Shown in pieces: positions 24,801 through 39,800 of a stretch of 64,000 bases of DNA; position 1 is the stretch's first letter; the number at the start of each line of letters is the position of its first letter. Made by a program: the position numbers and the translations under genes. The stretch is from Tipula vernalis (Eukaryota; Arthropoda; Insecta; Diptera; Tipulidae), in the NCBI GenBank assembly GCA_958295665.1, contig OY282558.1, positions 35,423,045 to 35,487,044 on the forward strand. Direction: 5' to 3'. Under the pieces are notes generated by a model, which made no database searches, was not told the DNA's origin, and worked only from the letters and a program-made list of their open reading frames with translations.

Positions 24801-27800
24801 TTTGGATTAGAGAGTACATTTTAATTATTTAACCAAATAAATTGTTTGGGAAAATACACAAAATGTAAAAAGCATTCTTGTATTGAATTTTTGAAATTCT
24901 CTAAAAATTAGCCAGAAACAATCCTATATAAACTTTAAATTAGTAAGAAAAGGTAACATTTTCTTGACTTCGCTTCTATTTGCTGAGAAATGATTGTTTA
25001 TATCCTTTAAAATACCAAGACAAAACATTTTTCTACAAACCGACATGCTATTGAACTATAACAAAAGGAAATACGTATGTACATAATAAGAAAATGAGGT
25101 GCATTCAAATTAATGCGGAAATTGAAATTTTAAATCAAGTATGTATAAAGAATCAATAAATTTTTATGTATCACAGTTTGATTGAATTATAAAAAAAATA
25201 GAAAACTAACAATAAAGAATTTTCAATTCCAACCCTTACAATTAAATTTAAAAATGATTTCATCCAAATTATACGTTTAGGCCTCACTTAATAATATTTA
25301 TTGGCCGTACAATTTAAAACCTATTCAATTAAATTAATGAAACTACTTTATAACATTTTAAGAGACGTCCTAAGGTAATTAGACATATAATTTTAACACG
25401 CAAACAAAAAAACAAAAAAAAATGTTTCACCTTTTTAAAATTTAATAAACCTGATGAATAAGTTTAGGACATTGATCCATCAAAACACGAAAACCTAAAT
25501 TTTAATAAATTAGGGACTCACCGTATCCTGTATTTGTGCCATCAACATCGTTTGTTAATATCGATATTAATTCATTTTTTTGTATAACTTCATGTGATAA
25601 TTGCTGGTAATTTTCATTTATATTCTTTAAATTTACTTCTAATGCAACAAGTTTAGTTTCTAATTTATTGTTTTGTGCTAACAGCTCTTTTCCAATTTGT
25701 ACAGTTAATTCTAAATCCTTTTCTTTTTCTTCCAGTAATCGTGTTACAGCTTCTATATCATCATAAGCCTTTGTCATTTGGCTAACTCTTTCACCAGACA
25801 ACACTGTAAGTAAACAAAAAAACATACAAAATTTTCATTAAATACATACGTATACATATAAAAATATAATATTGATGATTTTACCTAAAGCAAAGATAAT
25901 TGATTATAGAGTGGTGAGAAAAACCTTTAGGCTTTTTATAAACAAAGTAAATAAAGAAATCAAGTGATCAAAGAAACGTTCTCTTACTCTTGTTATATAA
26001 TGGAAAATAAATTTGTGCTTGTCTAAAGCTTAACTTGTCAATAAAAACATTCTATTCCGATCACAATAAGTCCTAACACTGATTTTATTATATTAAAATT
26101 ATAAAATGTACTCTTGTATTTAATGTACAGTTTTCTATCAAATACCATAAAACAAAACAATAGTAAATAGACTGCAAAGATTAACCAAATGAATTTCTTA
26201 TAAAATAACTTCTTTTATGAGTATTAACTACAATATTAAAAAAACTAAAAGTAAAATAGATATTGAAGCTATAGGTTGTTCACGTTATTACTCAGTGATA
26301 TAATAATTAACTGAAAAAAGAAATAGCTGAATGCACATTCTTGCTAATATAAAGAGAAATATTTATGAGATGTTTTGCCAAGTCGATAATGAAATGATGG
26401 GTTACGGTATGACATGATCTTTTAGGAAATTCGTTTGAGATTCGCGATTGCTTAATCAGTTGGAACTGGAATAAATAATTAATTCGTTAGTTAAATACAA
26501 TATCATTTCGGAATTTTATTTTTGTAAATATTCTTTCGTAAACAGCTTTTACCTACTCCCAAAATTTTGTTAGACATTTTCAATTGCTCTTCAACATATA
26601 CAGTTAAATCACAAGGTGGACATTTTTAAAATTGAATCATAAACGAAATCATCATACGAAATCAAATTATTTTCTAATGTTTTGATACAGCGAGCACGTT
26701 TAAAAGGTTAAAGGCGCCTAAAATATTTTTGTGAACAAGTAAGAAGTATGAACATTGAAATAAAATAAAATTGTTACTTCAAATTATTAGAATTAAATAA
26801 AGGCAATTTAATGAATTTATTTCTTTTAAAAATGCTTTAATTGCTGCTGTCAATTATGAATTTTTAATTAAAAATATAAGAACACTAACATGAAATTAAT
26901 TATTAATTATTGCATTAGTGCAATTAAAAAGTAATATAATTATAAAAAATTTATTAGTAAAACGGAATCTTCTTTTATTAATAGAACAGGCTTGAATGAT
27001 ATTTTTGTAGCCAAGAATGAAAGTATCTTAAAAAAAAACACAAATTCCATTAAAGTTTTCGTTTAGGTTTGCACAAATTAAACTAAATTATTATAATTTG
27101 TTTAATATCTTACAATTTCAAGATTAAATTTACACAAAAAAATGATAACCTTTTTTATAAATAAAGCTACACACCCTTTTGGAACTGTTTGTCAGATCAG
27201 ATGTCAAAATTTGTTGTTTGTTTTTCACAAAAGTCTAATTAAGTAAATGTTAAAATGCCTTGGGATTATTGGAATTCTTTTAAAAAGTGTTTAATCTATT
27301 TTATGTTGTAAATCATCAATATGTTGTAAAGGTCAATATTTTGACACTAGTAAATCTTGGGAGTGAGAAAAGGATCGTTGGATGTTTAGATTCTTACATA
27401 AATTTCAAACCAAATATACATAAAGATATATTTATCTGTGACCAAACTCTCACTCAGATAGTGATTCTCTTACATAGCCAATGAAAACAGGCTTGATCAA
27501 GAATTTTGGACAAAGATTAGCTGTAAGGCCCGGGCATTGCTAGAGTGTAAAACATCAATTTTTATATCATAAAAAGAAACCAAAGAGCTTTATTTAAATG
27601 GCTACTATTTGCCCTCAAATACAAAGCCAAAAATTGTTTAAAGTCATTTTGGAACCAATCATCCGTTCCAATATCCAGTCCAATCCACTCCACGTTAAAT
27701 TCCACAGAAGAAATTTTTGGTATCATAAGTTCCGATGGAATTGTATAATATTTTCAAATTCAAAAATTATAATTTTATGAGTGATAGGTTACAGGGTAAT

Positions 27801-30800
27801 CTTATGTGTCAAAATTAAAAAAAAAAAAAAAATTTGACGTTGACCATCAAAAACCTATCTAAGAGTATAATGTTGAATTTATTTTTAAATATTTACCAAA
27901 ATTATTTGTCTGTTATTCGCGACATGATTCAAAATTATTTGTGCAAATGATTTTGAATAATATTTATGGCCATTCTAAATTCTACAAATCCCACCAACCC
28001 TTCCCCTCTTTTCACCTAAGTTCATTTAAATGTTGAAATTGCAAGGTATTATGCGTCACGCAATTTTGATGAACGCTTTTATTTCGAAATATTACCTGTC
28101 ACTCTAAAACTCGTTTATGATTGAATTACATTTCACTAAATTCTTTCGATGATTCGGAGAAGTGAAGAGTTTTTGAGAACTTGTTCGTTCGCCTTTTCTG
28201 ATGGCTCTCGCTCTACCCTTGGTGTGGAATTTGAAACGTACTTCCTTCGTTCGATCTGAGATAATTATCTACTGCAGAGGTTTTTTTCAACGAAATAATA
28301 GTTCTTGCTTCCAGTGTAATTGAGGTTTTAAATCCGTCTTTACTGTTTGACTAGATTGAAAAAAACAAAAACCACTTTGTTCTTCTATCTATCTCATCAT
28401 TTGGAGCGATACAAAAAATAAAAAAAAAATTGTTTCTATAAAGGAACGAAAATATAAAAAAATTATTTTCGCTCTCAAGAAAGGAGGAACGTTATTTAAT
28501 TTGGTTCTTCTTCTTCTTTTTTCGATCTAACTGTTGAAAAAATGTATTCGCTCTAAATTTTTAAACATCATCATGAAACTATTGAGTTTCGTTCCCTCTT
28601 TGTCGACCGCACAATAGAAAATACGTTATAACTTTTGATGAAAAGTTGGTGGAAGGTTGCGTGATCTTTATCTAGACAAGTATTATGTAAATCAGTATTT
28701 CTCAATCTAAATCGCTTCGCGGTTATTTAAATATTAGATTTATTTAACACATTTTTCACAATTTTCAATCATTAAAAAGGCAAATATAGATCAAGCTGCT
28801 TAAATGAAAACTGTCGTTTCAAAATTTTTGACATTTGCTGTAAGCAGTAATGTAAGGAGCTTCAGTAAAAAGCTAAAAAATCTTAAGACTAGGTATATAT
28901 TGCCAAGTTCCATCCTAATTGGCTATGTTCCAGAGCTTCACATAAAAATCATTTTAGAATTTCGTTTTCAATCGCACTTATGTTCAATTTCTCAAAATCG
29001 GCTAAGAAATAGCGAAATTTGGTCCGAATTAAACCATTTTAAAATTCCTTTTCCATCTATAAGTTGAATTTCGTCATATCGGTTAATAAATAACCAAGTT
29101 CACGTTTAATCCCAGTTTTCCTATATCATTACAAAACCTAACTATAGCGGACAATGACAGAACCAAACAAGGTGTCAGTTCAAATGATAGGTACGTTTAA
29201 CCGAGGGAAGAGAAAACATTACATGAGAAAAATAAACTGGGACTTTCAAATTAGATCGTTCGAGTGCGTTGTCCGCTTAAGCGAGGTTTCATTCATTTCT
29301 TAATTTATTAATTTCCAATGATTTTTTTTTTTCGATATAACATATAATAATATCTAACAAAAACAAAGATGCTAAAATTTCGATTATCTTTAGCGAAATT
29401 TTTTACGAAAGTATTGCGATTTTATTATATTTGATTTGACGAACGCGTCAGTTGTTTGAAAATAAATCTTTCTCTTTGGGATTTGGTATTTATTTAGTTT
29501 TGTTCTTTATAATAGAGTAATACCCTAGATAGACTGTGGTTTAATAAATCCGATTTAGCTAAACTAGTTTAAGTTTCTATGCAAAAACAAAGGGATTAGC
29601 TAAAGGCATATAGGAGCATTATTGTGCATGGAGTACTTAGACGAGTTTAGTTAAATTGAATTTATTAAATTACAGTCTATCTAGGGTATAAGTAGTCTTC
29701 AAGACTATTTTAAATTTAATTCTACATATCTTAAAAGTATGCCCACTAATCAAAATACAACATAATTTACCGTATTTCACATTTTATCTTGTGTTCGTAT
29801 TCACGAAAGTTAGTTAGAGTTTAAATTGGAATTGTTAATTTTGTTTTATATGAAAATGGATGGTATATTGGCCGATTAAATTTAATGAAATTTTGTGAGT
29901 ACAGCAATTAGTTTTGTTTATGCCGCATACTGGAAAACTATCGACTGTAACTTTTTTATGTAATTTCGCAATTAATTTTTTCTCAACTTTTTTCAAAAAT
30001 TACTAAAAAATTTCTCGCCGTCAAGTTCTTCTGTTGTGAAATTACCAAAAATGTTACTGTTGACAGTTTTCGAGTTGCGGCATTAAGCTTCTTCAAAGCA
30101 TTGCATTTCGTTTTCTTTATGTTGCGCTTTTAAATGCATGAATTGAACAAATTTATAAAATAACGAGAGCATAGTGTTAAATTGATTTTAACAAATACCT
30201 TTTTACCTATTTACATTCAAAAACCATTGCAAATTAAAGATTTCAATTTTTAAAGGTGGAGAAAGACTTTTTGACGGTAATGTCAACGATCATAATTACA
30301 ACATTAATAACACATTTATGCACATTTCTTTAAAACTTATATATTATAAATATCGACTTATATTTTGAATTAATTATATGGAAAGCTTTTTCTATATATC
30401 TATCGCTTTCCTTGTACTAAAAAATTATCAATCATTATCGAAGCTGATATCGGCACTCTTAAAATGTTTTTAAGTAAATGAAATGCATTTTAATTGATCG
30501 ATAATCACACCCGCCAAAACATGTTAGGATCCCAGATACCGTTGTACCAATCAATATCTGCATGATATATCGTTATGCCGTTGATGAGTGATTTTCAAAG
30601 TGATTTGTAGAACACTTTGCACCAGCTGAAACAAGAAACGAAAAAAGAGACGCTTCTTATTAAACTATGCGAATTTTTTGACGTAATATTTAACAGCTAG
30701 TATACCAAGCTCCCTTAGTGATCTAGCTTAAATTATTGCAAACCGAGGTTTTTGTTGAAGCGTCAACGGACATTGCTTACAAATGACTTGGCAATGAAAT

Positions 30801-33800
30801 CAGAAACAGACTTTTCAGACTTTTTTTATTTGCAACCCCCTTAAAGATTGATTGATCAAAATCGTTGTATCATCGATTATTCTTTTCGTTGACATAATAA
30901 ATTGTTTATTATTTAAGAATTTAAAAATAAATTGTTTCATGTTAATGGAAATTTGCAAGTCGACAATGTCGATTACAATTTTATTTTAGTAAACAAATGT
31001 TTAACTTTTATCTAGAAAATTAAAATTTTTTAAAAATTTATGTAAATACTAACCTTTGTCAACCGACAAATTTTTCACAACTCGCAAATATAGTCGCCCT
31101 TCCTTTCCTTTGGCAATATGATAAATATATTGTGGATATTCACCACTTTCGTGCGTAATCACTTCATTTTCGTGATCAGTTGAATTCACAATAACATCAT
31201 TATTCCGATCACTATCCTGTGTCAACGTACATTTCAGCCTTTCAAGCAATATCCTTGAGGCTTCTAATTCCAATTCAAAAAAATCAGAATCATGCCAATC
31301 ATTATTGCTATTATCCAGCAATTGTAAATCAGCATTCATAAACATTAATTTATTGTTTACTTTATAATAGTTGATTATGTGATCTAAAAATTTGGCCGTA
31401 TGTTTCGATAGCTTACGATAGCTTAAATGGCTTTCGAGAACTTTAAATGTATTCTCGAGGCCAAGACTAGAATTTGATGGATTACTTGTTATGAAATCTT
31501 CTTCAATATTACTAACTACACTAACACTACTAGTTGAATTTAATTGGTTGTCATTATGTAATAGACGTTTTGTAAATTTTGTGTAATGTTCATCCTCAGC
31601 GGTAAATGTTATATATTCATCAAAATCGTCATTTGACGATGTCAAAGAACTGCTACTGGCACCTGGATAATTATTATCCATATTATTTATGTTTTATAAA
31701 CACTAAGATCACAGTCAATTTTAAGCACAATTCATCAAATACATCATTTCTATTTTATTTGCTTTTTTCTTTAACATATTATTTAAGAACTAGAACTAAT
31801 ACGCGCAGTTAACGTCTTACATGGTTGAAACTGGAAATTAAATTATTTTGGAAAATTGATTAACATTTAAGCTTCTTTATAATAATTTTATCGTACACAA
31901 TTTTTTATTTCTTTTCTATATTGATAAGATATAATAAAAATACATTTTAAAATTCGCGATTATTTATTTCTATTCGAATGTTTGATAAATATTTCTAACA
32001 TGTAGATTTTTAATACACTGATCAGGCGATGTACGAGGAAATCAATTAAAGGTGAAAATTTTTAGTTTATCTTCGCTTCTTAATGGCCATAAACTTTGAA
32101 TGGAATTTATGTGTTTCCTGGTTTGTTTACAGAAATAGTTAATTATTGTCGAAATAGGTTAACGAGTTTGAATCTAAGTGGTGGGATTATGATTGATAAA
32201 ACAGCTGGGATTAATAAGTCAAAATAATGCTTTATATAGTGACAGTGGAAAAATTAATTAAAGGATTAAAAAAAATCTAATAAATTATTCCAAACTGTAA
32301 TAATCTTACTTTTGAATTAATTTATTTCAGAAGCCTAATAATTGCTCATAACAAGCGAACAAATCGTCTATTTTCTAGAACTTGGGCGTTAAATTTGGAA
32401 TCATAACTAATTAAAATTGAAAGGTTTACGACGAGAAATTCTACTTAGTGAAAGCTAATCAATTATCGCTTAAAAAACACAATTCAGATAAATTATTTTA
32501 TTATCCGTAGATATTAAAATGAACCACACTAAATAACATTTTATTAACGCGGATTGTAAAATGAGATTATACGAGTATAAATAAGGCAGACATACATTAA
32601 AATTCTTATCTTTGACACCAAGTTTCATATCTGATCATTGAAATTGCAAACGAAACTTAAAAAAAATATTATACATAGAATTAATTTTAAGTCAAAGTTC
32701 TTAATTGTTTTTTTTATTACTTTTAAACTGATTGTTTTAAAATTCTTTGTAAAGTTTTAACTAAAATCCTTGGAAGTTATTATTAATTATTTAAGTATAT
32801 CCTGTACATAAACAACATAAAAAAACTATATCAATTCATGTTTTTACTTTTAAAAATTATTATAAACAATATTTCTATACATCTACAATTTATAAACGAA
32901 TAACAGTATGTACTATTAATAGCGGAAGTAAAATATAAATACCGCGAAAATGAATCGACTATCGAATTAAAAATATTTTTTTTTTTTTCATAGATAGTTT
33001 CGCTTGTTATTGTAGTTGTAACTATACATATTATATATGTAGTATTTAAAACTGTTTAATTAAATTATAGCCCCCGATTTGAAGTGAAAAATAACCAATT
33101 TGATTTATAAGAAATGTTTTCTTTGGCGAAAATTTATTGCGATTCTCGCTCGTTATAATTGGGATTGAAAATGGAAAGTTTGTCCTCGATTAATTAAAAC
33201 ATGCGTGATCCAACAATAAAATTTTATCGCTAATCAAATCTTCGCTATCATAATATTTAGTTTTATCATAATTACTGTTGAAAAGGGGCGATTTCACCGT
33301 ACAACGTTTGATAACTTCGTGTTATAAACAAATAATTAGTATACATACATACAGACAAATTGAACTTTCATGTTTACAATAGAATTGGTTGCAATTAACT
33401 AGATTCTAGGGTATCTAATGTAAGTGTTATCAAACAACAAGGCTCTAAATTATCAGTAAAGTACGCTTATTTTAATTGAAATTGAAATAAATAAAAAATA
33501 CTTAACCTCAATATTTGTAAAATACCCGAGCGAATTTTAACTAAATATCACGAGTGCGTACGAATTCATAAAAAATTATTTGCCTAACCATATTTGCATT
33601 TCATACGTAGTTAGAGTAGTTCTTCACTGTATTTAAATAGCAAATTTTGATTTTTTAAGGTTTCAGGGCATGCATGTGCAATGTAAAATACAGACAATTT
33701 ATGAATTGATTTAAATCAATAAAATAAAATGTTTCATAACAGGAGGAAAGGTTTCTTGTTAAATATTATTAGTTATTACTCCATCAATATCAACTTTGTT

Positions 33801-36800
33801 CTAAATTATAAGTCCATCAAATTTATGTTTTATGATTTATTTTTCTTTAGAATGTTCGTGCATATATAATTTTTAGTTAAGAAAACATTTTATTATAACA
33901 TAAATATAAATTTTCCGAGGCTAACAAGTAAACGGCTGCGAAGAGATAACTTAATAAGAGAGCTAAAACAAGATTGTTTTAAGAATCGGTGTATATTTGA
34001 CTATTCGGCTCAAATACTTTTATATTAAGTACTATCCGGTGTTTACAACCACCGGAAATATGTGAACGTAATACAAAAACTCAAGGTGCAAAGAAAATCA
34101 AAAGAAGATGATCAAAATGCTGCTACCTGCTACGGCAGCTTTAACCTCATGACTCATCATTTTTATTGCATCGACAAAAATTATTTAAAATACCATTGAC
34201 CCTTGAGATTTGGTAGACAATTCAAAGTGAATAGATTTTAATTTATTATACGGTTAACAACATTTTCTTAACCTTTCAATATATAGGTAAAAACAAAAGA
34301 TACAAGGAAATTAATTAAGCATGTTAATTCACACCTTTCTTTTGTCTACCTATAACTTCCATAAAAATTGAAAAAATCAAAAACCTTTGCAACCTTTTTG
34401 GTTTTTATTTGGTATTTTGTCGCTTGAGCCCCTTTAACCAAATTACCGTCGTATTGCATACAGATAAATATATTTCTTTTGTTGTCTAATCTAATCTGAA
34501 CTATGCAGTCCAATATGCAAAAAAAAATTGTCTTACAAATATGATTAAATTTTGTAAAACGATTCGGCGCAGCAATTTCCTTAGTTAACAAGAACATTAC
34601 AACAAATATTTTAAGAAAATATTACATATTGACAGATGACAAGCGATTGTCATCAGAAAGTGTGACGGAAATTCAAACGCTGTAACAACGGTCTAAATAA
34701 AACAATCTATAATTACACATAATTTGGTTCCATGTTTCACGATATTTTATCAAACATAGTTCTATTTCTTTACTCCAATTTGTGTGTGACATATATTATC
34801 ATGTGTACGAAAATTAAAATAAATTAACTTGTGATAGTTAATTTTCTATTTATAAACTACTACAAAATGTTTATACTAAAACATTCATTACATGAATCAT
34901 TTTTTTTTATTATTGTGGCTTAAATTTAAAACGAAAATATTTTAAAAACCACCATGAGATGATTATTTTCTAATAATTTTATTCATTTTCCAATTTATAT
35001 TTTCATCAATCACATTTTTTCTCTTATTTAAATATTTGTTAAGTATTTGTTGTTTGTCTATCACACACTTTTACTAATTGCTATAACTTCACACTACAAA
35101 TATTATAAGCCACTTTTTTTTTCTTTCTTTAATAATTATTATTATTTTTATTATACATAATAAATTTTATTTTATTAGTTTTTCTAATAAGACATTTGTA
35201 AATAAATCACGTGAATTTTGTTTTGCATTGAATTTGAATTAAAACAACTCAGCAAGATAAAATAAAAATTCAAATTTTGTTCACACTACACATATTTTAC
35301 TGTCCACCGAGGCAGTCGAGCCAACACTAAGATAATGAAAATCAAAAAAAAAAATCTCATAATCAACACAAAATACATAAAATAAACATATGGTTGTTTG
35401 AAAGAAGCACAAAAATAAGTACGATGTGAGTTGAATAACTCAGCACGATTCATTTATTATTGAAAAAAAATTGTGTGTTCGTCGGTTAAAAAACCGAATC
35501 ATTTTATTGAAATAAAAATACAGTTGGAGCAGTGAACAATAATGTTTTGGGAATCAACGTTGGATATGATTCGATATCTAAATACCGCAGAGTATAAAAG
35601 TTGGGTGAGTTGCCAATTAAATAGAAGGTCAAAATTCAGGCGCACAGCTTTTATGAAATATTAGTCATTCTCATTATGTTCTAGTTTTATATGAACGGTA
35701 AAATGTCATATTGCTTTCTAATAATGTTACGTTGACCTTTTCTCATCTCTCTGAGAGTTATTTTATTTACAACGAATCATTAAAGGAACACTTCTAGGAA
35801 TACGTATTTATTCCTAAGGACATCATTAAGAAAACAGTTTTCAGTTTAATTATCTATACTACTTTAGTGGGCTACACCCTTAATTAACTGTTATGCAATG
35901 TTACAAATAGCTATTAATTTTATTTTATTTTTGATGCGAAAATTTATCATTTAATTGTATTTCTTGTCAAGATAATTTGTATTGTGCTAGTTGGTTGTAA
36001 TCTTATCTGTCGTTGACAGTGATATAAATTAATTGAATGGTTAGTTCCATTGTGCGACAAATACAGTATTCCCATTATCCATTATACAATTTTACATGAA
36101 TGGGATATTGAAAAAAGCTTTTTCGAAAAAGCTGTGAGAATATTTGAATAAACGAATATTGCGCATGTCTTTCCGTTCATTTACAACTAATTTTATTTTT
36201 CTTGGAATTGGAATATAGTTTGTCATGAGTAATTACGATAATAAAATGAAATGTGTGAATTAGTTTGTATTTGTAAGAATATCGAAAATTATGGCATAAC
36301 CTACCCTTATTTAAAAACTTATTAAATATTTAAACAATTATTGAACAAAATTATTATAATAAGCGGTTCATTGATTTTTTAATGCAAGCCAATTTATCAA
36401 TTGGTGCCACATAAAGCCTTGAAAACTTAAAATTAAAACCAAAAACTCGCATCGTTCGCTAAATAACATTTGTTCTAATTGAATCAATGGTTTATTCAAC
36501 AAATTTGCATTCATTTTTTTTTTAAGAGGCAAACATTTGTTTAAATAACCAAATTACGTAGAATAACAGTGAATGCGTCTCTGTTACATAATAATTATTA
36601 TAACTAAATGACAAAACAAAACAATTTTCTTCATAAATCGTGTATGTAGGTACATATACATAATAAGTTCTACAGTAATAAAAGTAACCAAATATTCAAG
36701 CGGCTACTCAAAATAGAATAATATGAATTTATTTTTCTAAGTAAAATTAGAATACGCTAACGTCATTTTAATTTACGCGTTTTTAAGCTATAAATATTTA

Positions 36801-39800
36801 TTCAATTTTCAATATTTTTCTACTTTACAGTAATGAAAGTTGTTAGTAAACGGATTGACCGGCTCCTCCATCACTGTAGGCACTTTGTACCAATTTAAAA
36901 ATGAATGACTCAAAAAAAAACGTATGAAAATTATTTATAGTAACTAAGGAAAAAACAATACCAACAAATCGGAAGTTTCGTATTTATCATATAACCTTGC
37001 CAGTAATTTGATTCTATCGTAGACAAAAAACAAAATTTGCGATTTTACCAACTGAAACAGAAAGGTTGATGAATCTCCTTAAAAATATAAAGAAAATATC
37101 TGCACAACAAGACAGAAATAGACATTTCGCGATGTAATTTTGTTACTTATATACATCTCTGTCTGTAATTTCATAAAATTCCACTTGCTGTGTTGTATTT
37201 TTAAAGACACATTTATTTCATAAAAATAAAATAGTTCATGATCAAAAATTCGATCGTGAAAAATATTACATTAACATGAACAATTATTTTGGATTGTACT
37301 TTCTAAAATAGCATGATTTGAATAATAACCTAAATATGTACAGAAAAATCAATATTTTGTATTAAAAACAAATTTCCACTCCTTTTTTGTACGATATTGT
37401 TAGCTTATGATGTTATTGTTCTCTATTTCTACTATCGAACAACTGGTTGGCGTTCAATTTTTATAGAGCGTCCTGCAAGAGCCTTACCATAATCATAACG
37501 GGTGACAACTTGTTAAAAATAAAGTCTACTCTAGTTCACCGCTGAATTTAGATATAATAATAAAAAACCGTTGAACAATCAGATTCCATTGATTTCGATC
37601 CCGAGATCCTGTTCGTATTATCCTAAACAGCCAGTAGGTGCTAAATCTAAAGCCGGCCGTCCTTTAATTATATGCACAAAATCAGGAATTCGCATTAAAT
37701 TCCTGATTTCACGCACTCGGTTAGCACCATCATCGTCGAGTTTAGTCCACATTTCGTATTCATCCGCAATGGTCAAGTCTCACATCCATACATGGTAACA
37801 CTTTCATTTATTTTCATTTATTAATTTACGAAAATTTTTACCAACATCTTGCTTCCACTCTCGGTATTGAGCATGTGCTCAATCATAATGTTTGTGCAAC
37901 ATGAGAAGGCTTAACAATATAACAAGTAAAAATAAAACTATAATATTGCAATCCGGATGGCACACCGCTATGCAAAATATGTCCATACATACTCGTTATA
38001 GACGATGTTGTGTCCTGATGTGTTTCACTTTTATGAAAGATGTTTTTCAACATGAGTTTAAAGAGTTTCGGCGACGCAGAATTTCCTTGCCAAACAGCGA
38101 AGTTAACTGCACCCGAACCTTTGTTCTCAACTTTAACTAATTATGACTGCATACTAGTAGTATTCTCAAGTTCCAACGCAAACCATAGACTCTTCCGGTT
38201 GATCGAGTCATATATTTATATGAAATCCAGAAAAACCTGTTGTACGTCACGAGATGATTCTTAATATTTAGAAATAATCATCGCCGCGAAAAACAAATTT
38301 TGCGTGCGCTAGACGTGCACTTATGACATAACCTCATCAAATTACCCCGCATTATAACTTTACGAAAATTTGAAAAACTGTGCCCTTACTATTAAAATTG
38401 ATAGTCTTCGTTTATTATCGTGTCTAGTTGAACTCCCATGTAAAAATTTCGCACCATTACGCAGTCAAACTTGAACAACCAAAAAATACTGGTTGTTAAT
38501 AAATAAAAGACATTCGTGAAATAACGACCCCATCGAAAGGAAAGATAGTAAGGGGCCCGGTTATTCGACTTAACTTAAAATAAACGCCTTAAAATAAGGC
38601 TAATCAAGATTTGCAAAATACCAAATATACTACTAAGCAACTTTTCTACAAAAATTTGAATCACAATTTCTAGACCTAACAATAAGAAGTGCTTTATTTG
38701 ATTTATGGAAAAATCCAATTCAAATTTATTAATTAGAATTCCAAATATTAGTAATTATTTTAGCTAACTCTTTGTAGGATTGAGGCCTATGCCGGCTCTT
38801 GGCTGACTAGCGCCTCGATGTAAAACTGATCTAAGACACCCCTTTCAGGAATAATCCTAAAGAATAGGTGTGGGAATAGCTATTTTTCGATTTCTATATT
38901 TGCCTTTCTTTTTCGAAATTCCGCCCTGGTTAATATTTTCTTTGATTCCCCACTTTAAAAATTATCTTAACAAACTAAAAGTAATTTTGCATTACTACTC
39001 TATAATTAAAGAAAAAATTTCCAACAAATTTAAATTTGATTTTCTATTTGATGGAAATGCCAATTTACACAGGTCAAACATACGTTTTTCCCAGTTAATT
39101 TTATTTGTTTCTGGCTTAAGAAGCCCTTTTCAAACGCGCATGGATGCCTTTCAACTTTTGCATCTAATGTAACTGCAGTAAATCGTAAATAAATTGAACT
39201 TTTCCAATAAATAGTTGTTATCATTCCTTATTGCAACATAATTGTAGACAAATTATTTTGAAAATTTCAGTTTGTAATGCAAAAATCAGTGGGCGTAGTA
39301 CTTTGTACATTTATACCACTGCTAAATTAGCGGTGCATTTCGGTTGCTAAAACCGAATTAATATAAGCAACGACGAAGAAATAAATTATTCGTTATTAAT
39401 TTAGTTTACATGACAGTTATCTGAAAGAAATCTGGTTTTCAGATTAAGCTAGAGTTTTACGAAGATATCATCGGCATTGATCTTCAAATGTAAAATTGTG
39501 ATTAATTGTTTTTAATCCGCAAATTACAAAAGTTCTTAATAAATATACAGCGCTAGTTAATTACCGCTTTGTTCAACATTTGACCTCATACACATACATA
39601 TATTGCATCCGAACAAAACTTAAACAATTTATTTATGTACCTGATTAAATCACCTCACATAACCCTGTCGTATTTATGTTGCAATAAATTTTGTGTAAGT
39701 AATAATTCTATTAACATCGAATTAAGGTTAAATTATTTAAATGAGCGTAATGATAAAAGAACAGTACAATGATATCATTAGAACATCAACTTGTATATTG

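Noticed and set aside
28804..29067. 87-codon plus-strand ORF in the milton intron
   Set aside because: No recognisable motif, no supporting splice structure, and composition typical of chance frames.
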